Part shown: piece after piece, positions 25,802 to 35,205 of the stretch
How the letters are laid out: the number at the start of each line of letters is the position of its first letter
Position numbering within the stretch: position 1 is the stretch's first letter
NCBI RefSeq assembly: GCF_030816855.1
Contig: NZ_JAUSYK010000001.1
Coordinates: 3,545,761 to 3,609,760, forward strand
Direction of reading: 5' to 3'
Length of the DNA stretch: 64,000 bases
Origin: Arthrobacter sp. B3I4
GTDB taxonomy: Bacteria; Actinomycetota; Actinomycetes; Actinomycetales; Micrococcaceae
Program-made: the position numbers and the translations under genes
The notes under the pieces: model-generated
Told to the model about the DNA's origin: nothing
Seen by the model: the letters and a program-made list of their open reading frames with translations, nothing else
The model's database searches: none

Positions 25802-26563
25802 GTGTCCGGCATGGCAGCTTTCGACCAGTCCGACGACCTCCAGGGCGCGACCTTCACCGACGTGAACCTGCGCGGCGCGCGGTTCGTCCGGTCGGACCTG
25901 TCCGGTGCAGTGATGCGCGCGGTGGACGCCGCCGGGGCGGACATCGATGCGCCGTGGCTGGTGGATAGCGGGAGCCGCCTGCGCGTCAACGGCGTCGACG
26001 TGGTCCCTTTCGTGGAGGCGGAACTCAACCGCCGCTTCCCCGGCCGCGGAGACAGACTCGCCAAGGATCCGGACGGGCTGCGCGCCGCCTGGGCCGTGCT
26101 GGAGCAGACCTGGCAGGCCACGGTGCAGCGGGTCGCCGCGATGCCGGCCGGCACGGTCGATGTCTCGGTGGACGGCGAGTGGTCCTTCGCCCAGACGCTG
26201 CGCCACCTGGTGATGGCCACGGACACCTGGCTGGGACGGGGCATTATGGAGCTCGAGCAGCCGTATCACCCGATTGGGCAGCCCAACGCGGAGTACGAGA
26301 CGGACGGCTACGATCTGTCGGTCTTCGCCACGCAAACGCCGTCGTACGCGGAAGTTCTTGAAGTCCGGGCAGCCCGGCAAACCATGGTCCGCGACTACCT
26401 CGCCGTCGTCACCCAGGCGGAGTTATCCGCAGCCCGCTGGAATCCGTGGGCCCCGGACATGCCGGTGAGCGTCCTGTCGTGTCTGCACACCATCCTCAAC
26501 GAGGAGTGGGAGCACCTCCGTTACGCTGTCCGTGACCTGGACGCCGTCCAGACGCAGAGCTAG
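25802..26563 (+). CDS. pentapeptide-repeat plus DinB-like domain protein
   Basis: A 253-residue cytoplasmic protein. Residues about 8-45 have the A(D/N)LxG rhythm of pentapeptide repeats (LQGATFTDVNLRGARFVRSD). Residues about 90-245 form a DinB-like four-helix bundle, with a conserved His in LRHLVMATDTWL and HTILNEEWEHLRYAV near the end. DinB proteins often are metal-dependent thiol transferases or hydrolases, but the substrate here is unknown. It starts at a GTG (25,802); ATG at 25,811 is the alternative. The next gene starts one base after its stop. Confidence 0.82.
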   Translation: MSGMAAFDQSDDLQGATFTDVNLRGARFVRSDLSGAVMRAVDAAGADIDAPWLVDSGSRLRVNGVDVVPFVEAELNRRFPGRGDRLAKDPDGLRAAWAVLEQTWQATVQRVAAMPAGTVDVSVDGEWSFAQTLRHLVMATDTWLGRGIMELEQPYHPIGQPNAEYETDGYDLSVFATQTPSYAEVLEVRAARQTMVRDYLAVVTQAELSAARWNPWAPDMPVSVLSCLHTILNEEWEHLRYAVRDLDAVQTQS

Positions 26564-26564
26564 G

Positions 26565-27683
26565 GTGAGCCGGCGCAACGCAGGACCTGTGACCCAGGGA
26601 GGAACCATCACGAGGCGAAGGATTCTGATTGCCGCGGCGGCCGCGCTCATTGTTGTTCTGGCCGGCCTCTTTGTCGCCACTTCACGCAACGACGGCGGGG
26701 CCTCCCCGCCGTCGTCGGCCCCTGCAGCGGACGGCACAGCGAGCGCCAGCGCCGGCGCGCGCAGCGGCCCGCTCGACCTGCAGGCGCACCGCGGGGGTCG
26801 CGGTGAATGGACCGAGGAATCCCTGGCCGCATTCGCGAATTCACTGAAGCTGGGCGTAACCACCTTAGAACTGGACACGCACCTGACAACTGACGGCAAA
26901 ATCGTCGTCTGGCACGACGACACCATCCAGGCCGACAAGTGCCAGGACACCACGCCGGTCACACCGGGCGACGCCGCCTTCCCGTACGTCAGCGACCGGG
27001 TCGCCGGCCTGTCGCTGGCGCAGGTTAAGACGCTGGACTGCGGCTACGCCCAGCTCCGGGGCTTCCCGGAGCAGGACGTCATCAAGGGCAACCGCATCGC
27101 TGAGCTCAAGGACCTGTTCCAGCTGGTGCGCGACGCCGGAGCCGAGAAGGTGCGCTTCAACATCGAGACCAAAGTCGAGGACGGGAAGGCCGGCGGCGAC
27201 GGCATGGTGGCCCTGACCAAGGCCGTCGTCACCGAGATCCAGGCCTCCGGCATGGCCGGGCGCAGCACCCTGCAGTCGTTCGACTGGTCCGCACTGAACC
27301 TGGCCAAACGGCTCGCCCCGGACCTGCCGCTCGTGGCCCTGTCTGTCGGCGACGCCTGGCTGGAGGTCGGCCGGGACGGCGCCAGTCCCAACCTCCGCGG
27401 CATCGACATCGATAGCTACGGCGGTTCGCTGGCAGCCGCGGCCGCCGCCCAGGGCTATGGCGCCATCTCCCCCGAATTCAGCTCCGTCACGCCCGGCATG
27501 GTTACCGACGCCCACAAGCTGGGACTGCAGGTCATCCCGTGGACCGTCAACAGCACCGACGACATGAAGCGGCTGATGGACCTCGGCGTGGACGGCATCA
27601 TCACCGACTACCCCAGCCGGCTGCGCACGGTGATGCAAGAACGCGGACTGGAGCTCCCGACGGCTTACCCGCCCAAGGTTTAG
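26565..27683 (+). CDS. secreted glycerophosphodiester phosphodiesterase
   Basis: A 372-residue enzyme that splits glycerophosphodiesters. It has an N-terminal signal/anchor helix (ILIAAAAALIVVLAGLFVAT) and a Ser/Ala-rich linker. The GDPD core begins at LQAHRGGRGEWTEESLAAF with the catalytic His-Arg, then TTLELDTHLTTDG with the metal-binding Glu/Asp and VVWHDDTI with the second His, and ends with DGIITDYPSRL. The start is uncertain: GTG at 26,565 or at 26,589. It is tightly linked to the preceding gene. Confidence 0.85.
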   Translation: MSRRNAGPVTQGGTITRRRILIAAAAALIVVLAGLFVATSRNDGGASPPSSAPAADGTASASAGARSGPLDLQAHRGGRGEWTEESLAAFANSLKLGVTTLELDTHLTTDGKIVVWHDDTIQADKCQDTTPVTPGDAAFPYVSDRVAGLSLAQVKTLDCGYAQLRGFPEQDVIKGNRIAELKDLFQLVRDAGAEKVRFNIETKVEDGKAGGDGMVALTKAVVTEIQASGMAGRSTLQSFDWSALNLAKRLAPDLPLVALSVGDAWLEVGRDGASPNLRGIDIDSYGGSLAAAAAAQGYGAISPEFSSVTPGMVTDAHKLGLQVIPWTVNSTDDMKRLMDLGVDGIITDYPSRLRTVMQERGLELPTAYPPKV

Positions 27684-27696
27684 GCCCGCTGCGTTC

Positions 27697-29040
27697 TCAG
27701 CGGCTCCAGTCCATCAGGCTCTGGGCCGTCCTGAGCAGGTCATCGTCCCGGTGAAGGTTGCCAACCAGCTGGACACCAACCGGCAGTCCGTTAGGTCCCT
27801 CCAGAAGGGGAAGCGAGATGGCAGGACAGTGGAGCAGCGTCCACGAACGGCCGAACAGGGGGTCTCCTGTGGCCTGCAGTCCCATCGGCGCTTCACCGAT
27901 CACGGCCGGGACCACGACGGCGTCGATTGCCCCGAAGACCTCGGGCAGCATGGCCCTGCACTTGTCGGCCAGTTCCAGGGCGGCGGAGTAGTCCGACGCC
28001 GAGATGGCTGCGCCGCGTTTCAGGACCTCCATCAGGCTGCTGCTCACCAGTTCCGGATTCTTCTCGCAGCGGCTCATCAGCGCCTTGCTGACTTCGAAGT
28101 CCATGATGAGGGACTGGGCGGCGGTCAGGCCGTCGTATTCGGCCGGAAGGCTGGTTTCCACGACCTGGGTGTTGCTGTCCATCAGCTGGAGCTTCAAGGC
28201 TTCCAGGCCTGCGCGGGTCTCCGGGTCCGCCCTGTCCCATTCAACGGGTCGGGCGAATCCGAGCCTCACGGGTTTCGTCCCGCCCGGACTCACCGTCGCG
28301 CCTGCGCCGGCACCGGCCTGTGCATCGCTGCGGGAGGAACCGGCCCGGACCACGTCAAAGACCACCGAAATGTCGGCAACGCTGCGGCTGAGCAGCCCCA
28401 CGGTGTCCAGGGTTTCGCTGATCGGGAACACTCCGGTCCGGTCAATCGCACCAAAGGTGGGCTTGAACCCGACGATGCCGCAGAACGACGCCGGCCGGAT
28501 AACGGAACCAGCCGTCTGGGTCCCGAGCGCAACCGGAAGCATCCCCGCGGCAACGGCCGCCGCCGAGCCACTCGAGGAGCCACCGGGAGTGCGCTGCAGG
28601 TCGCGCGGGTTTCGTGTCGGGCCGGGGCTGAAGCAGGCGAACTCCGTCGTCACGGTCTTGCCGACGGGCAGCGCTCCCGCGTCCCGCAGCTTCCGCACCA
28701 CGGCTGCGTCGCCCGCGGGACGATGACCGGCAAACAGCCTCGAGCCGTATTCGGTGGGCTGGTCTGCGGTGTCGATGAGGTCCTTGACGCCGACCGGCAG
28801 CCCGAGCAGGGGCTTTGCCCTATCCCCCGGTGGGATGCGGTCGAGTTCCCTTGCCTCCGCGAGCACGGCCTCCGGGTCCAGGTGCACGAACGCCTTGATG
28901 TCCGGCTCCCGGGCCTGGATCGTGTCCAGGCATTCGCGGGCCGTCTCGGAAACGGTCCTTCGCCCGGAGGCGATTGCTGCCAGGATCGCCTTGCCCGGGG
29001 CTTCGGCCGCCCCGGCCGCGGGCTGGGCCGGCTTAGACAT
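27697..29040 (-). CDS. amidase-signature hydrolase (first of two in the operon)
   Basis: A 447-residue amidase of the Ser-Ser-Lys triad family. K86 is in GVKDL; the Gly/Ser-rich loop is TPGGSSSGSAAAVAAG (151-166); the nucleophile Ser179 is in TQTAGSV, where the usual second Gly is Ala. It hydrolyses an unidentified amide. The ATG at 29,040 lies within the end of the AtoE-like gene, so the two overlap. It is the last gene of the LacI-controlled minus-strand operon. Confidence 0.9.
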   Translation of the reverse strand: MSKPAQPAAGAAEAPGKAILAAIASGRRTVSETARECLDTIQAREPDIKAFVHLDPEAVLAEARELDRIPPGDRAKPLLGLPVGVKDLIDTADQPTEYGSRLFAGHRPAGDAAVVRKLRDAGALPVGKTVTTEFACFSPGPTRNPRDLQRTPGGSSSGSAAAVAAGMLPVALGTQTAGSVIRPASFCGIVGFKPTFGAIDRTGVFPISETLDTVGLLSRSVADISVVFDVVRAGSSRSDAQAGAGAGATVSPGGTKPVRLGFARPVEWDRADPETRAGLEALKLQLMDSNTQVVETSLPAEYDGLTAAQSLIMDFEVSKALMSRCEKNPELVSSSLMEVLKRGAAISASDYSAALELADKCRAMLPEVFGAIDAVVVPAVIGEAPMGLQATGDPLFGRSWTLLHCPAISLPLLEGPNGLPVGVQLVGNLHRDDDLLRTAQSLMDWSR

Positions 29041-30466
29041 ATGGAACAATCAGCATGGCGATGCCGAAGACCACGAAGCCGACCAGGAAGGCGGCCACGG
29101 TGTAGCCCATGACCTTGCGGACGTTGAGCTTCGCGATGGCCAGCACCGGCAGCAGCCAGAAGGGCTGGATCATGTTGGCCACGGCTTCACCCGCCGCGAC
29201 CGACATGGAAATCTTGCCCAGGTAGGTGGGCGAGTTCTGACCCAGCTGAAGGGCAGTTTCGACGGCGATCGGTCCTTGAACGGCCCAGTGGCCGCCGCCG
29301 GACGGGATAAAGAGCGAGATGATGATGGAGCCGAGGAAGTTCAGGAAGGGAAGGGTCGCCACCGATGCCCCGGCAACGATGGCGGAGGAGATGACCACCT
29401 GAAGCGGGTGGGTGTTCTGGTTCGGAGCATACGCCAGCAGACCCACGATGCCGCCGTACAGCGGGTACTGCAGCAGAAGCGGGCCGCAGGTCTTGGCCGC
29501 CTCGGTAAAGGCGCGGATGAAACGGATCGGAGTGCCGTGCAGCGCGGCGGCCAGAATAGTGAACAGCATGACCATGGAGGAAATGTTGAGCGCGAAGCCG
29601 CTGATCACAAAATATGCTGCACCGGCAAGGAACAGCGCCACGTTCAGGATCCAGAGACCCTCAAGGCGGTCCGCGAAGGTCCGCGGCCTGTCCTCGCGGG
29701 GAGCTTCGGCAGGTTCGGCCGCGAGCAGCGCGTCGCGGTCGACGTCGTCGGTCTCGTGCGGGGCCATCTTCCAGATGAGCAGGGCCAGGGCTGCGATGGC
29801 GACGAGCACCGTCACCCAGCTGTAGGGCTGGAGGATGGTCAGGTCCAGCGGAACCACCTGGTGCGTCAGCGTGTAGATGACGTTCAACTTGCTCGTAGTG
29901 TCCGTGTTGGCCAGGGCGATCGAGCTGGAAAGACCGTTCGTCCACAGCATGTAGCCCATGTAGCCGGCGGCGATCATGTAGCCGAAGTTGGCGTTGGACA
30001 GCCGGGCAAAGATACGCCGGCCCAGCAGCGCACCGACCACCAGGCCAAGGCCCCAGTTCAGCAGGTTGGCGACGGCGGCGGCGCCGAAGCAGAGCAGGGC
30101 TCCCTCAACCTGGTTCCGCGGCTTGGAAGCAAGCCAGTTCAGGCCCTTCTTCACCACCGGCGCCTCCGCCAGCGTGTAGCCGCTGACCAGGATCAGCACC
30201 ATCTGGAGCGCGAAGGTGAAGATGTTGTTGGTTCCCCAGACACCCTGGTACCAGCTCTGGATGATGCCGGCGCCGGACGCGTTGGGGACCCACAGCAGGA
30301 TCATGACCACGACGACGAGGGTCAGGATGACGGCGAAGAGGTACGGGTCCGGCATGAACCGCTCCACGTACCGCACACAGAGGTCCGTGAACCGCTGAAT
30401 AAGGTTCCTTCGACGAATTTCGGGGGTCTTTGCTCCGGCGTCGGCCTGCGGCACAGATGATGACAT
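29033..30466 (-). CDS. AtoE-like short-chain fatty acid transporter
   Basis: A 477-residue membrane protein with about 12 hydrophobic helices. It fits the AtoE/TIGR00366 family: RFTDLCVRYVERFMPDPYLF at the start, WGLGLVVGALLGR, IPSGGGHWAVQGP and a C-terminal VANMIQPFWLLPVLAIA. It moves short-chain fatty acids or similar anions, possibly the acid released by the two amidases. It lies between the amidase genes. Confidence 0.88.
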   Translation of the reverse strand: MSSSVPQADAGAKTPEIRRRNLIQRFTDLCVRYVERFMPDPYLFAVILTLVVVVMILLWVPNASGAGIIQSWYQGVWGTNNIFTFALQMVLILVSGYTLAEAPVVKKGLNWLASKPRNQVEGALLCFGAAAVANLLNWGLGLVVGALLGRRIFARLSNANFGYMIAAGYMGYMLWTNGLSSSIALANTDTTSKLNVIYTLTHQVVPLDLTILQPYSWVTVLVAIAALALLIWKMAPHETDDVDRDALLAAEPAEAPREDRPRTFADRLEGLWILNVALFLAGAAYFVISGFALNISSMVMLFTILAAALHGTPIRFIRAFTEAAKTCGPLLLQYPLYGGIVGLLAYAPNQNTHPLQVVISSAIVAGASVATLPFLNFLGSIIISLFIPSGGGHWAVQGPIAVETALQLGQNSPTYLGKISMSVAAGEAVANMIQPFWLLPVLAIAKLNVRKVMGYTVAAFLVGFVVFGIAMLIVPYV

Positions 30467-30572
30467 GGCTATTCCTTAGTTAAGGCTGGGATTTACGGCT
30501 GGGATATACGGCTGGAGCAGGACGCAGCAGCGGGCAAAGTGTCCTTGGCGTGGAAACTGAAAAGTGCGGACG

Positions 30573-31991
30573 CTAACCATCGGAGGCCTTGAGGCTTCCT
30601 TCCAGCGCCGCCGCCGCGTCGAGGAGTTGGTGTTCGTGCCCGGGTTTGCCCACGAGTTGGACGGATCGCGGCAGTTCCGCGCCTGTGCCCGGAACGGGGA
30701 CGCTGACGGCCGGAAAGCCCAGCACGCTCCAGGGTGAGGTCATCGACAGCAGGGCAGCCCGTGGGCTTGTCCAGCCTGCCTGGCCGTCGAGCTCGCGCTG
30801 TCCGATGGCCGGGGCTTCGATGGGTACCGTCGGCATGATCACGATGTCCACGGACGCGAGCCTCTGCAGTACGGCTGACCGAAGGCGGTTCCGTGTTTGA
30901 AGCGCTTGCACGTACTCCCAGCCGCGCACCTCCGCAGCGGCCCTGAGCCGGTCCAGGACTTCCGCGTCAAACAACTCCGGCGCCTGTTGAACCCTTTCCG
31001 CGTGGATCGCATAGGCTTCCGCGGACTGGATGATCCCGTACGGGTCGAGGCATTCGTCGATTTCAGGCACGCCGACGGTGGGGACGCCGGCGCCTGAGCC
31101 GCTCAGAGCGCGGATTGCGTACTGCGCGGCCTCCTGCACGACGTCGGAGGTCTTCCGGGTCAGCTCGCAGGCCAGCTCGCCGAACCTGAGCGCGAGCCCG
31201 CGGGAACGGTCCGGAGTGGGATACGCGCTCCACGGCGGAGTGACGGTACCGGCGTAGTCGGGTTTCGCGCAGAGAGCCCACCAGGCGGCGGCGGCATCAG
31301 CGACGGTGGCGGCCAAAGGACCGACGATGTCCATGGCGGGTGACAAGGGGAAGACCCCTGTCGAACTCAACGCCCCTTGGGTAGGCCTCAGGCCGACAAT
31401 CCCGCACAACGCTGCCGGTACCCGCACCGAGCCTCCGGTGTCGGTTCCCAGGGCGATGGGCACGATGCCCGCCGCCACGGCAGCCCCCGATCCCCCGCTT
31501 GATCCTCCGGTCATCCGTTGCAGGTCGTGGGGATTGCGGGCCGGGCCGGTGGCAGCGCGGTCGCTGGTCGGACCGTAGGCGAACTCGTGCGTCTGGGTCT
31601 TGCCGATAATCACCGCGCCGCAGTTGCGCAGCGACGTGACCACCTCCGCGTCCGCCGTCGGAATGTGGTCGCTGAAGTGGCGGGAGCCCATGGTGGTGCG
31701 CAGCCCCGAGGTGGCGATCATGTCCTTGACGCCTACGGGAATGCCATGGAGCGGGCCGCGGTCAAGACCGGACTCCAGTTCCCGGTCCGCCTGCTGGGCG
31801 GCCCGTTTGGCGCCTTCATCGTCAATGGTGACGAAGCAGTTGAGCGCGGGATTGAGCTGGTGTGCCGCGCTGAGGGCCTGTTCTGTGAGTTTCTGGGCGG
31901 TGATTTCGCGGCGCCGTAGCCGGGCGGCGACCTCGACGACGGAAGTGGCACCGAAGGGGCCTGCCGCAACTAACGACTGCATTGTGCTCAT
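30573..31991 (-). CDS. second amidase-signature hydrolase
   Basis: A 472-residue amidase. The triad is K89 in GVKDMI, the cis-Ser in TGGSSGGSGAAVAAG (161-175), and Ser188 in TDTGGSVRVPA, a fully canonical set unlike the first amidase. The start is the ATG at 31,991, which overlaps the end of the MFS gene by four bases. An uninterrupted reading frame continues upstream into the MFS gene, but that results from the MFS frameshift and is not a natural fusion. Confidence 0.9.
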   Translation of the reverse strand: MSTMQSLVAAGPFGATSVVEVAARLRRREITAQKLTEQALSAAHQLNPALNCFVTIDDEGAKRAAQQADRELESGLDRGPLHGIPVGVKDMIATSGLRTTMGSRHFSDHIPTADAEVVTSLRNCGAVIIGKTQTHEFAYGPTSDRAATGPARNPHDLQRMTGGSSGGSGAAVAAGIVPIALGTDTGGSVRVPAALCGIVGLRPTQGALSSTGVFPLSPAMDIVGPLAATVADAAAAWWALCAKPDYAGTVTPPWSAYPTPDRSRGLALRFGELACELTRKTSDVVQEAAQYAIRALSGSGAGVPTVGVPEIDECLDPYGIIQSAEAYAIHAERVQQAPELFDAEVLDRLRAAAEVRGWEYVQALQTRNRLRSAVLQRLASVDIVIMPTVPIEAPAIGQRELDGQAGWTSPRAALLSMTSPWSVLGFPAVSVPVPGTGAELPRSVQLVGKPGHEHQLLDAAAALEGSLKASDG

Positions 31992-33365
31992 GCGCTTATC
32001 CCGGTCGGCTGACGCTTCGTACGGACGCCGGGCTTGACGAATACCATGGCCAGCATGCCGATTCCGGTTGCCACCGCGGTGGCGATGAACATCGAGTTGT
32101 AACCGTGGAGCGCGACCAGGAAACCGGTGAGAGTGGGCGCGACGATGGTGGCGATGTTGGTAATGAAGTGGCTGATGCCGCCGAAGGTGCCGGCGCGGGA
32201 GGGGGCGGTGTCGATGATGACGATCCAGTAGACGGCATTGGGCAGCGAGTTCAACGCGTTGCCGATTGCCATGATCAACAGAACCGCCCAGACGCTGTGG
32301 ACCATCGGGATCAGGCAGAAGCACAGCGTGGTCAGCAGCAGCGACACAGCAGCGAATCCACTGCGTGCGCTCCAGAGGCTTCCGGTGCGCCGGCGCAGCC
32401 AGTCGGAGATCTTTCCGCCAAAGAGCACGGTGAAGCAGGAACCGATCCAGGGAATCATGCCCAGGTACCAAAGCGAACCGAGATTGAAGCCGAACTGGTC
32501 CTGCAGGTACTTCGGCGTCCACGTCAGGATCATGAAGTTCACGTACTGGAAGGCGAAGTATCCGAGGGCGTTGCACACCAGGGTGCGGCTCTTGAAGAAG
32601 TACCACCACGGCACTTTCTCTTCTTCCGTGGCAAGGCTGCGTTCCTCGGCGAGCATGCCGTCGGTGCTGCGGATAAGGGCTACTTCCTCCGGTGAGACGC
32701 GGGGATTGTCCTCCGGCAGGTCCGTGAAGGCCCCGCCGCCAGAAAACGAGCCAGACCAGGCCCAGCAGGCCGAGGATGATGAACATCCAGCGCCAGCTGC
32801 CCGTGACGGTCAGCAGCAGGACGGCGATGGGCGCGGCCAGAAGCGCACCCAGCGGAGTCCCCAGCAGGCCCAGTGACGCGGCGAAGCCACGTTCGCGCAC
32901 CGTGGCCCAGTTCGCCATGGTGCGGTTGATGGTTGAAAACGTGGGGCCCTCCGCGACGCCGAAGAGCACCCGGAAGACCGCGAAGCCCGCGATGGCCGAT
33001 CCTCCGAACAGCGCAATGCCGATGTTTCCGGCGAAGGCCATTCCGATTTCAAAGACGGACCAGAGCAAGACGGCCCAGATCCAGACCCAGCGCGGACCCT
33101 TCCGGTCGGCGAGTGCTCCACCGACCAGGGCTCCTGCCATGTACCCGTATCCGAAGTACCCAAGAACCTGTCCCCACTCGATCTTGTCCAGACCGAATTC
33201 GGTGATCATGGGATTGGCGGAGTAGGAAATCGCCCCGCGGTCAACGTAGTTGATGACGGTGATGATGACGACCAGGGCAAAGATTGTGTGCCGGTAGTTC
33301 GGCCGGATGGACTTAGCGGCGGCCACCTGTCGGGCAGATACGGCGGCAGTGTTTTGGGGACCCAT
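31988..33365 (-). pseudogene. MFS (ACS/anion-cation symporter type) carrier interrupted by a 1-base frameshift
   Basis: From the ATG at 33,365 (MGPQNTAAVSARQ) the protein runs through six helices (NYVDRGAISYSANPMI, GYFGYGYMAGALVGGALADR) to LVWLVFWRR. There a run of four C at 32,731-32,734 has one base too many for the frame. The second half continues in another frame (PEEVALIRSTDG..., VPWWYFFKSRTL, SRAGTFGGISHFITNIAT) to the stop at 31,988. Without the extra base one gets an intact MFS carrier of about 459 residues. Either the gene is newly dead, or the base is a sequencing error. It is the first gene of the amidase operon and would be its importer. Confidence 0.8.
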
Positions 33366-33529
33366 ACGGGCGTGCCTTTCTCCTTTGCGGCGCGAGGGCG
33401 ATGCCTGGCACCTCGGCTCCATTCCCGCAAGGACTGTGTGGGACGCAGCGAGTGCTGCCGTCGAAAGGACAGAACCGGGACTGTGACGTGGATTACGGAA
33501 AGACGGTAACACCTGCTCCCGGGGTTGCG

Positions 33530-33603
33530 CAATCGTTTGTGCACTATGAAGACAAACGATTGTGCTGCTCGGGTACGCTGGACTTGTTCCCAATCGAACG
33601 ATT
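33530..33603. promoter_or_regulatory. LacI operator array between the MFS operon and its regulator
   Basis: CAATCGTTTGT (33,530-33,540) and ACAAACGATTG (33,552-33,562) form a perfect 11-bp inverted repeat with an 11-base spacer. Each arm is itself CG-centred like a LacI half-pair. A third site, AATCGAACGATT (33,592-33,603), lies just before the regulator's ribosome-binding site. The arrangement suggests autoregulation plus control of the divergent operon, perhaps with looping. Confidence 0.8.
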
Positions 33604-33618
33604 TCAGGAGGCGGGACC

Positions 33619-34650
33619 TTGGTTGATGCCCACGGCCGCCCGATCACGCTGCGCATGATCGCAGCGGAGACGGGGGTGCACGCGTCCACGGTTTCCCGCG
33701 TCCTGAATGCCACGGACGGTGACGTTGCGCGGTGGGCTTCACCGGAAACTGTCGAGCGGATCAGGGACCTTGCGCGCAGCCGTGGCTATCGCCGGAACGT
33801 CTATGCTTCGAATCTCCGGACCGCCAAGTCCAACCTGGTGGGCGTGATCGTTCCGCGCCTTCAGGACTTCGTGCTGGCCACGATCTATGAGGGGATTGAA
33901 GAAGCAGCAATCCAGCTGGGATATTCGACCTTTGTCACCAACTCCCTGGACATCGACGAAAACCGGCAGGCCCGGACGGCCATGATGCTTGAGCGCCGCG
34001 TCGGAGGCCTGATCTTCGGTGACGCCCACCTGGAAGACCCGTTCCTTGCTGAACTGGAAGAACGTGCGGTTCCGCTTGTTCTCGTCAGCCGCCGCACTGC
34101 AGGACACACCTCCGTCACCTGCGATGACTATCAGGGCGGGCGGCTGGTTGCCGAGCACCTGATTGCCACCGGACGGCGGAACGTCGCCGTCCTCGCCGGC
34201 CTGCCTTTCGCCTCCACTGCCGCCGACCGGGTCCGAGGACTGGTGGACGGCTTCCGCGAGGCAGGCCTGGAGGTCCCCGAAAGCCGCATCGTCTACGGAC
34301 CCTTCGACGCCGCGGGAGGCAGGAAAGCAACCGAGGAAATTCTGGCCTCGGGGTACCGTCCTGACTCAATCTTCGCTACAAACGACTTCGCCGCCATCGG
34401 CGCGCTGGGAACATTGCGGGATAACGCCTTGACGGTTCCCGACGACGTCGCGGTCGTAGGTTTCAACGACACTCCCCTGGCTGCCGAGATGACCATCCCG
34501 CTCACTACCGTGCGATCACCCATGCACGATATGGGCCACCGATCCTTTGAACTGCTGGTGCAGCGGATGCAGGGCGAAAGGCCCCAAAGCGAGCAACTGA
34601 CGCCTCAGCTGATCGTCCGCGCTTCGAGCCGGCCCTCCCCGCATTCGTAG
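33619..34650 (+). CDS. LacI-family regulator of the amidase/transport operon
   Basis: A 343-residue repressor. The helix-turn-helix is LRMIAAETGVHASTVSRVLN; the ligand domain has VGVIVPRLQDFVLATIYEG, DDYQGGRLVAEHLI and VVGFNDTPLAAEM. The TTG at 33,619 is preferred because AGGAGG lies seven bases before it. Longer in-frame starts would place the operators inside the gene. It is divergent from the MFS/amidase/AtoE operon, so the inducer is probably its substrate or product. Confidence 0.9.
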   Translation: MVDAHGRPITLRMIAAETGVHASTVSRVLNATDGDVARWASPETVERIRDLARSRGYRRNVYASNLRTAKSNLVGVIVPRLQDFVLATIYEGIEEAAIQLGYSTFVTNSLDIDENRQARTAMMLERRVGGLIFGDAHLEDPFLAELEERAVPLVLVSRRTAGHTSVTCDDYQGGRLVAEHLIATGRRNVAVLAGLPFASTAADRVRGLVDGFREAGLEVPESRIVYGPFDAAGGRKATEEILASGYRPDSIFATNDFAAIGALGTLRDNALTVPDDVAVVGFNDTPLAAEMTIPLTTVRSPMHDMGHRSFELLVQRMQGERPQSEQLTPQLIVRASSRPSPHS

Positions 34651-34730
34651 CAACGTCCCGCTGCCCGAGCATCCGGAAGGCCATCGGTCGTGCACTTCCG
34701 TCAGCGTCCCCGCGATGCCAGAGTGGAACG

Positions 34731-35201
34731 ATGCATAAGGAAAGCGTGAACGAAGAGCACAGCGGTCTGGCCCTGAATCTGGAGTACACGCTCGAGGCCG
34801 GTCCGGAGGAAGTCTTCCGAATGCTGACCGATGCGGCCGAACTGGAGAAGTGGTGGGGTCCGCACGGCTTCACCATCCCCGCCGTCGAACTGAACCTCAC
34901 CGAAGGCGGCCGGTACCGGTTCCGGATGGCGCCGCCGGAGGGCGAACCGTTCCACCTCTCCGGCGAGTTCCTGGAGATCGACCCGCCCTGGCGCCTGGTG
35001 TACACGTTTCGCTGGGAGGAGCCCGCACCCGATGACCGGGACACCGTCGTCGACCTCTCGCTCCTGGGCGCCGACGACGGCACGCGGGTGGTGCTCTCGC
35101 AGGGGCCCTTCCTGACGGAGGAACGGCTCGCGCTGCACCGCAGCGGCTGGACCGAGTCACTTGAGAAACTGCAGGCGGTCCTGCGGGACAAGGCAGAATA
35201 G
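34731..35201 (+). CDS. SRPBCC/AHSA1-domain protein
   Basis: A 156-residue cytoplasmic protein of the START/SRPBCC fold. LEAGPEEVFRMLTDAAELEK and WWGPHGFTIPAVELNLTEGG are the usual AHSA1 start; FHLSGEFLEIDPPWRLVYTF forms the central strands, and HRSGWTESLEKLQAVL the C-terminal helix. It binds a hydrophobic ligand or acts as a chaperone-like factor; the ligand is unknown. The next gene starts five bases after its stop. Confidence 0.88.
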   Translation: MHKESVNEEHSGLALNLEYTLEAGPEEVFRMLTDAAELEKWWGPHGFTIPAVELNLTEGGRYRFRMAPPEGEPFHLSGEFLEIDPPWRLVYTFRWEEPAPDDRDTVVDLSLLGADDGTRVVLSQGPFLTEERLALHRSGWTESLEKLQAVLRDKAE

Positions 35202-35205
35202 AGGC

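Noticed and set aside
30573-33713. Apparent MFS-amidase fusion protein of 1046 residues
   Set aside because: The middle ~240 residues are out-of-frame MFS sequence; the continuity is caused by one extra base at 32,731-32,734.
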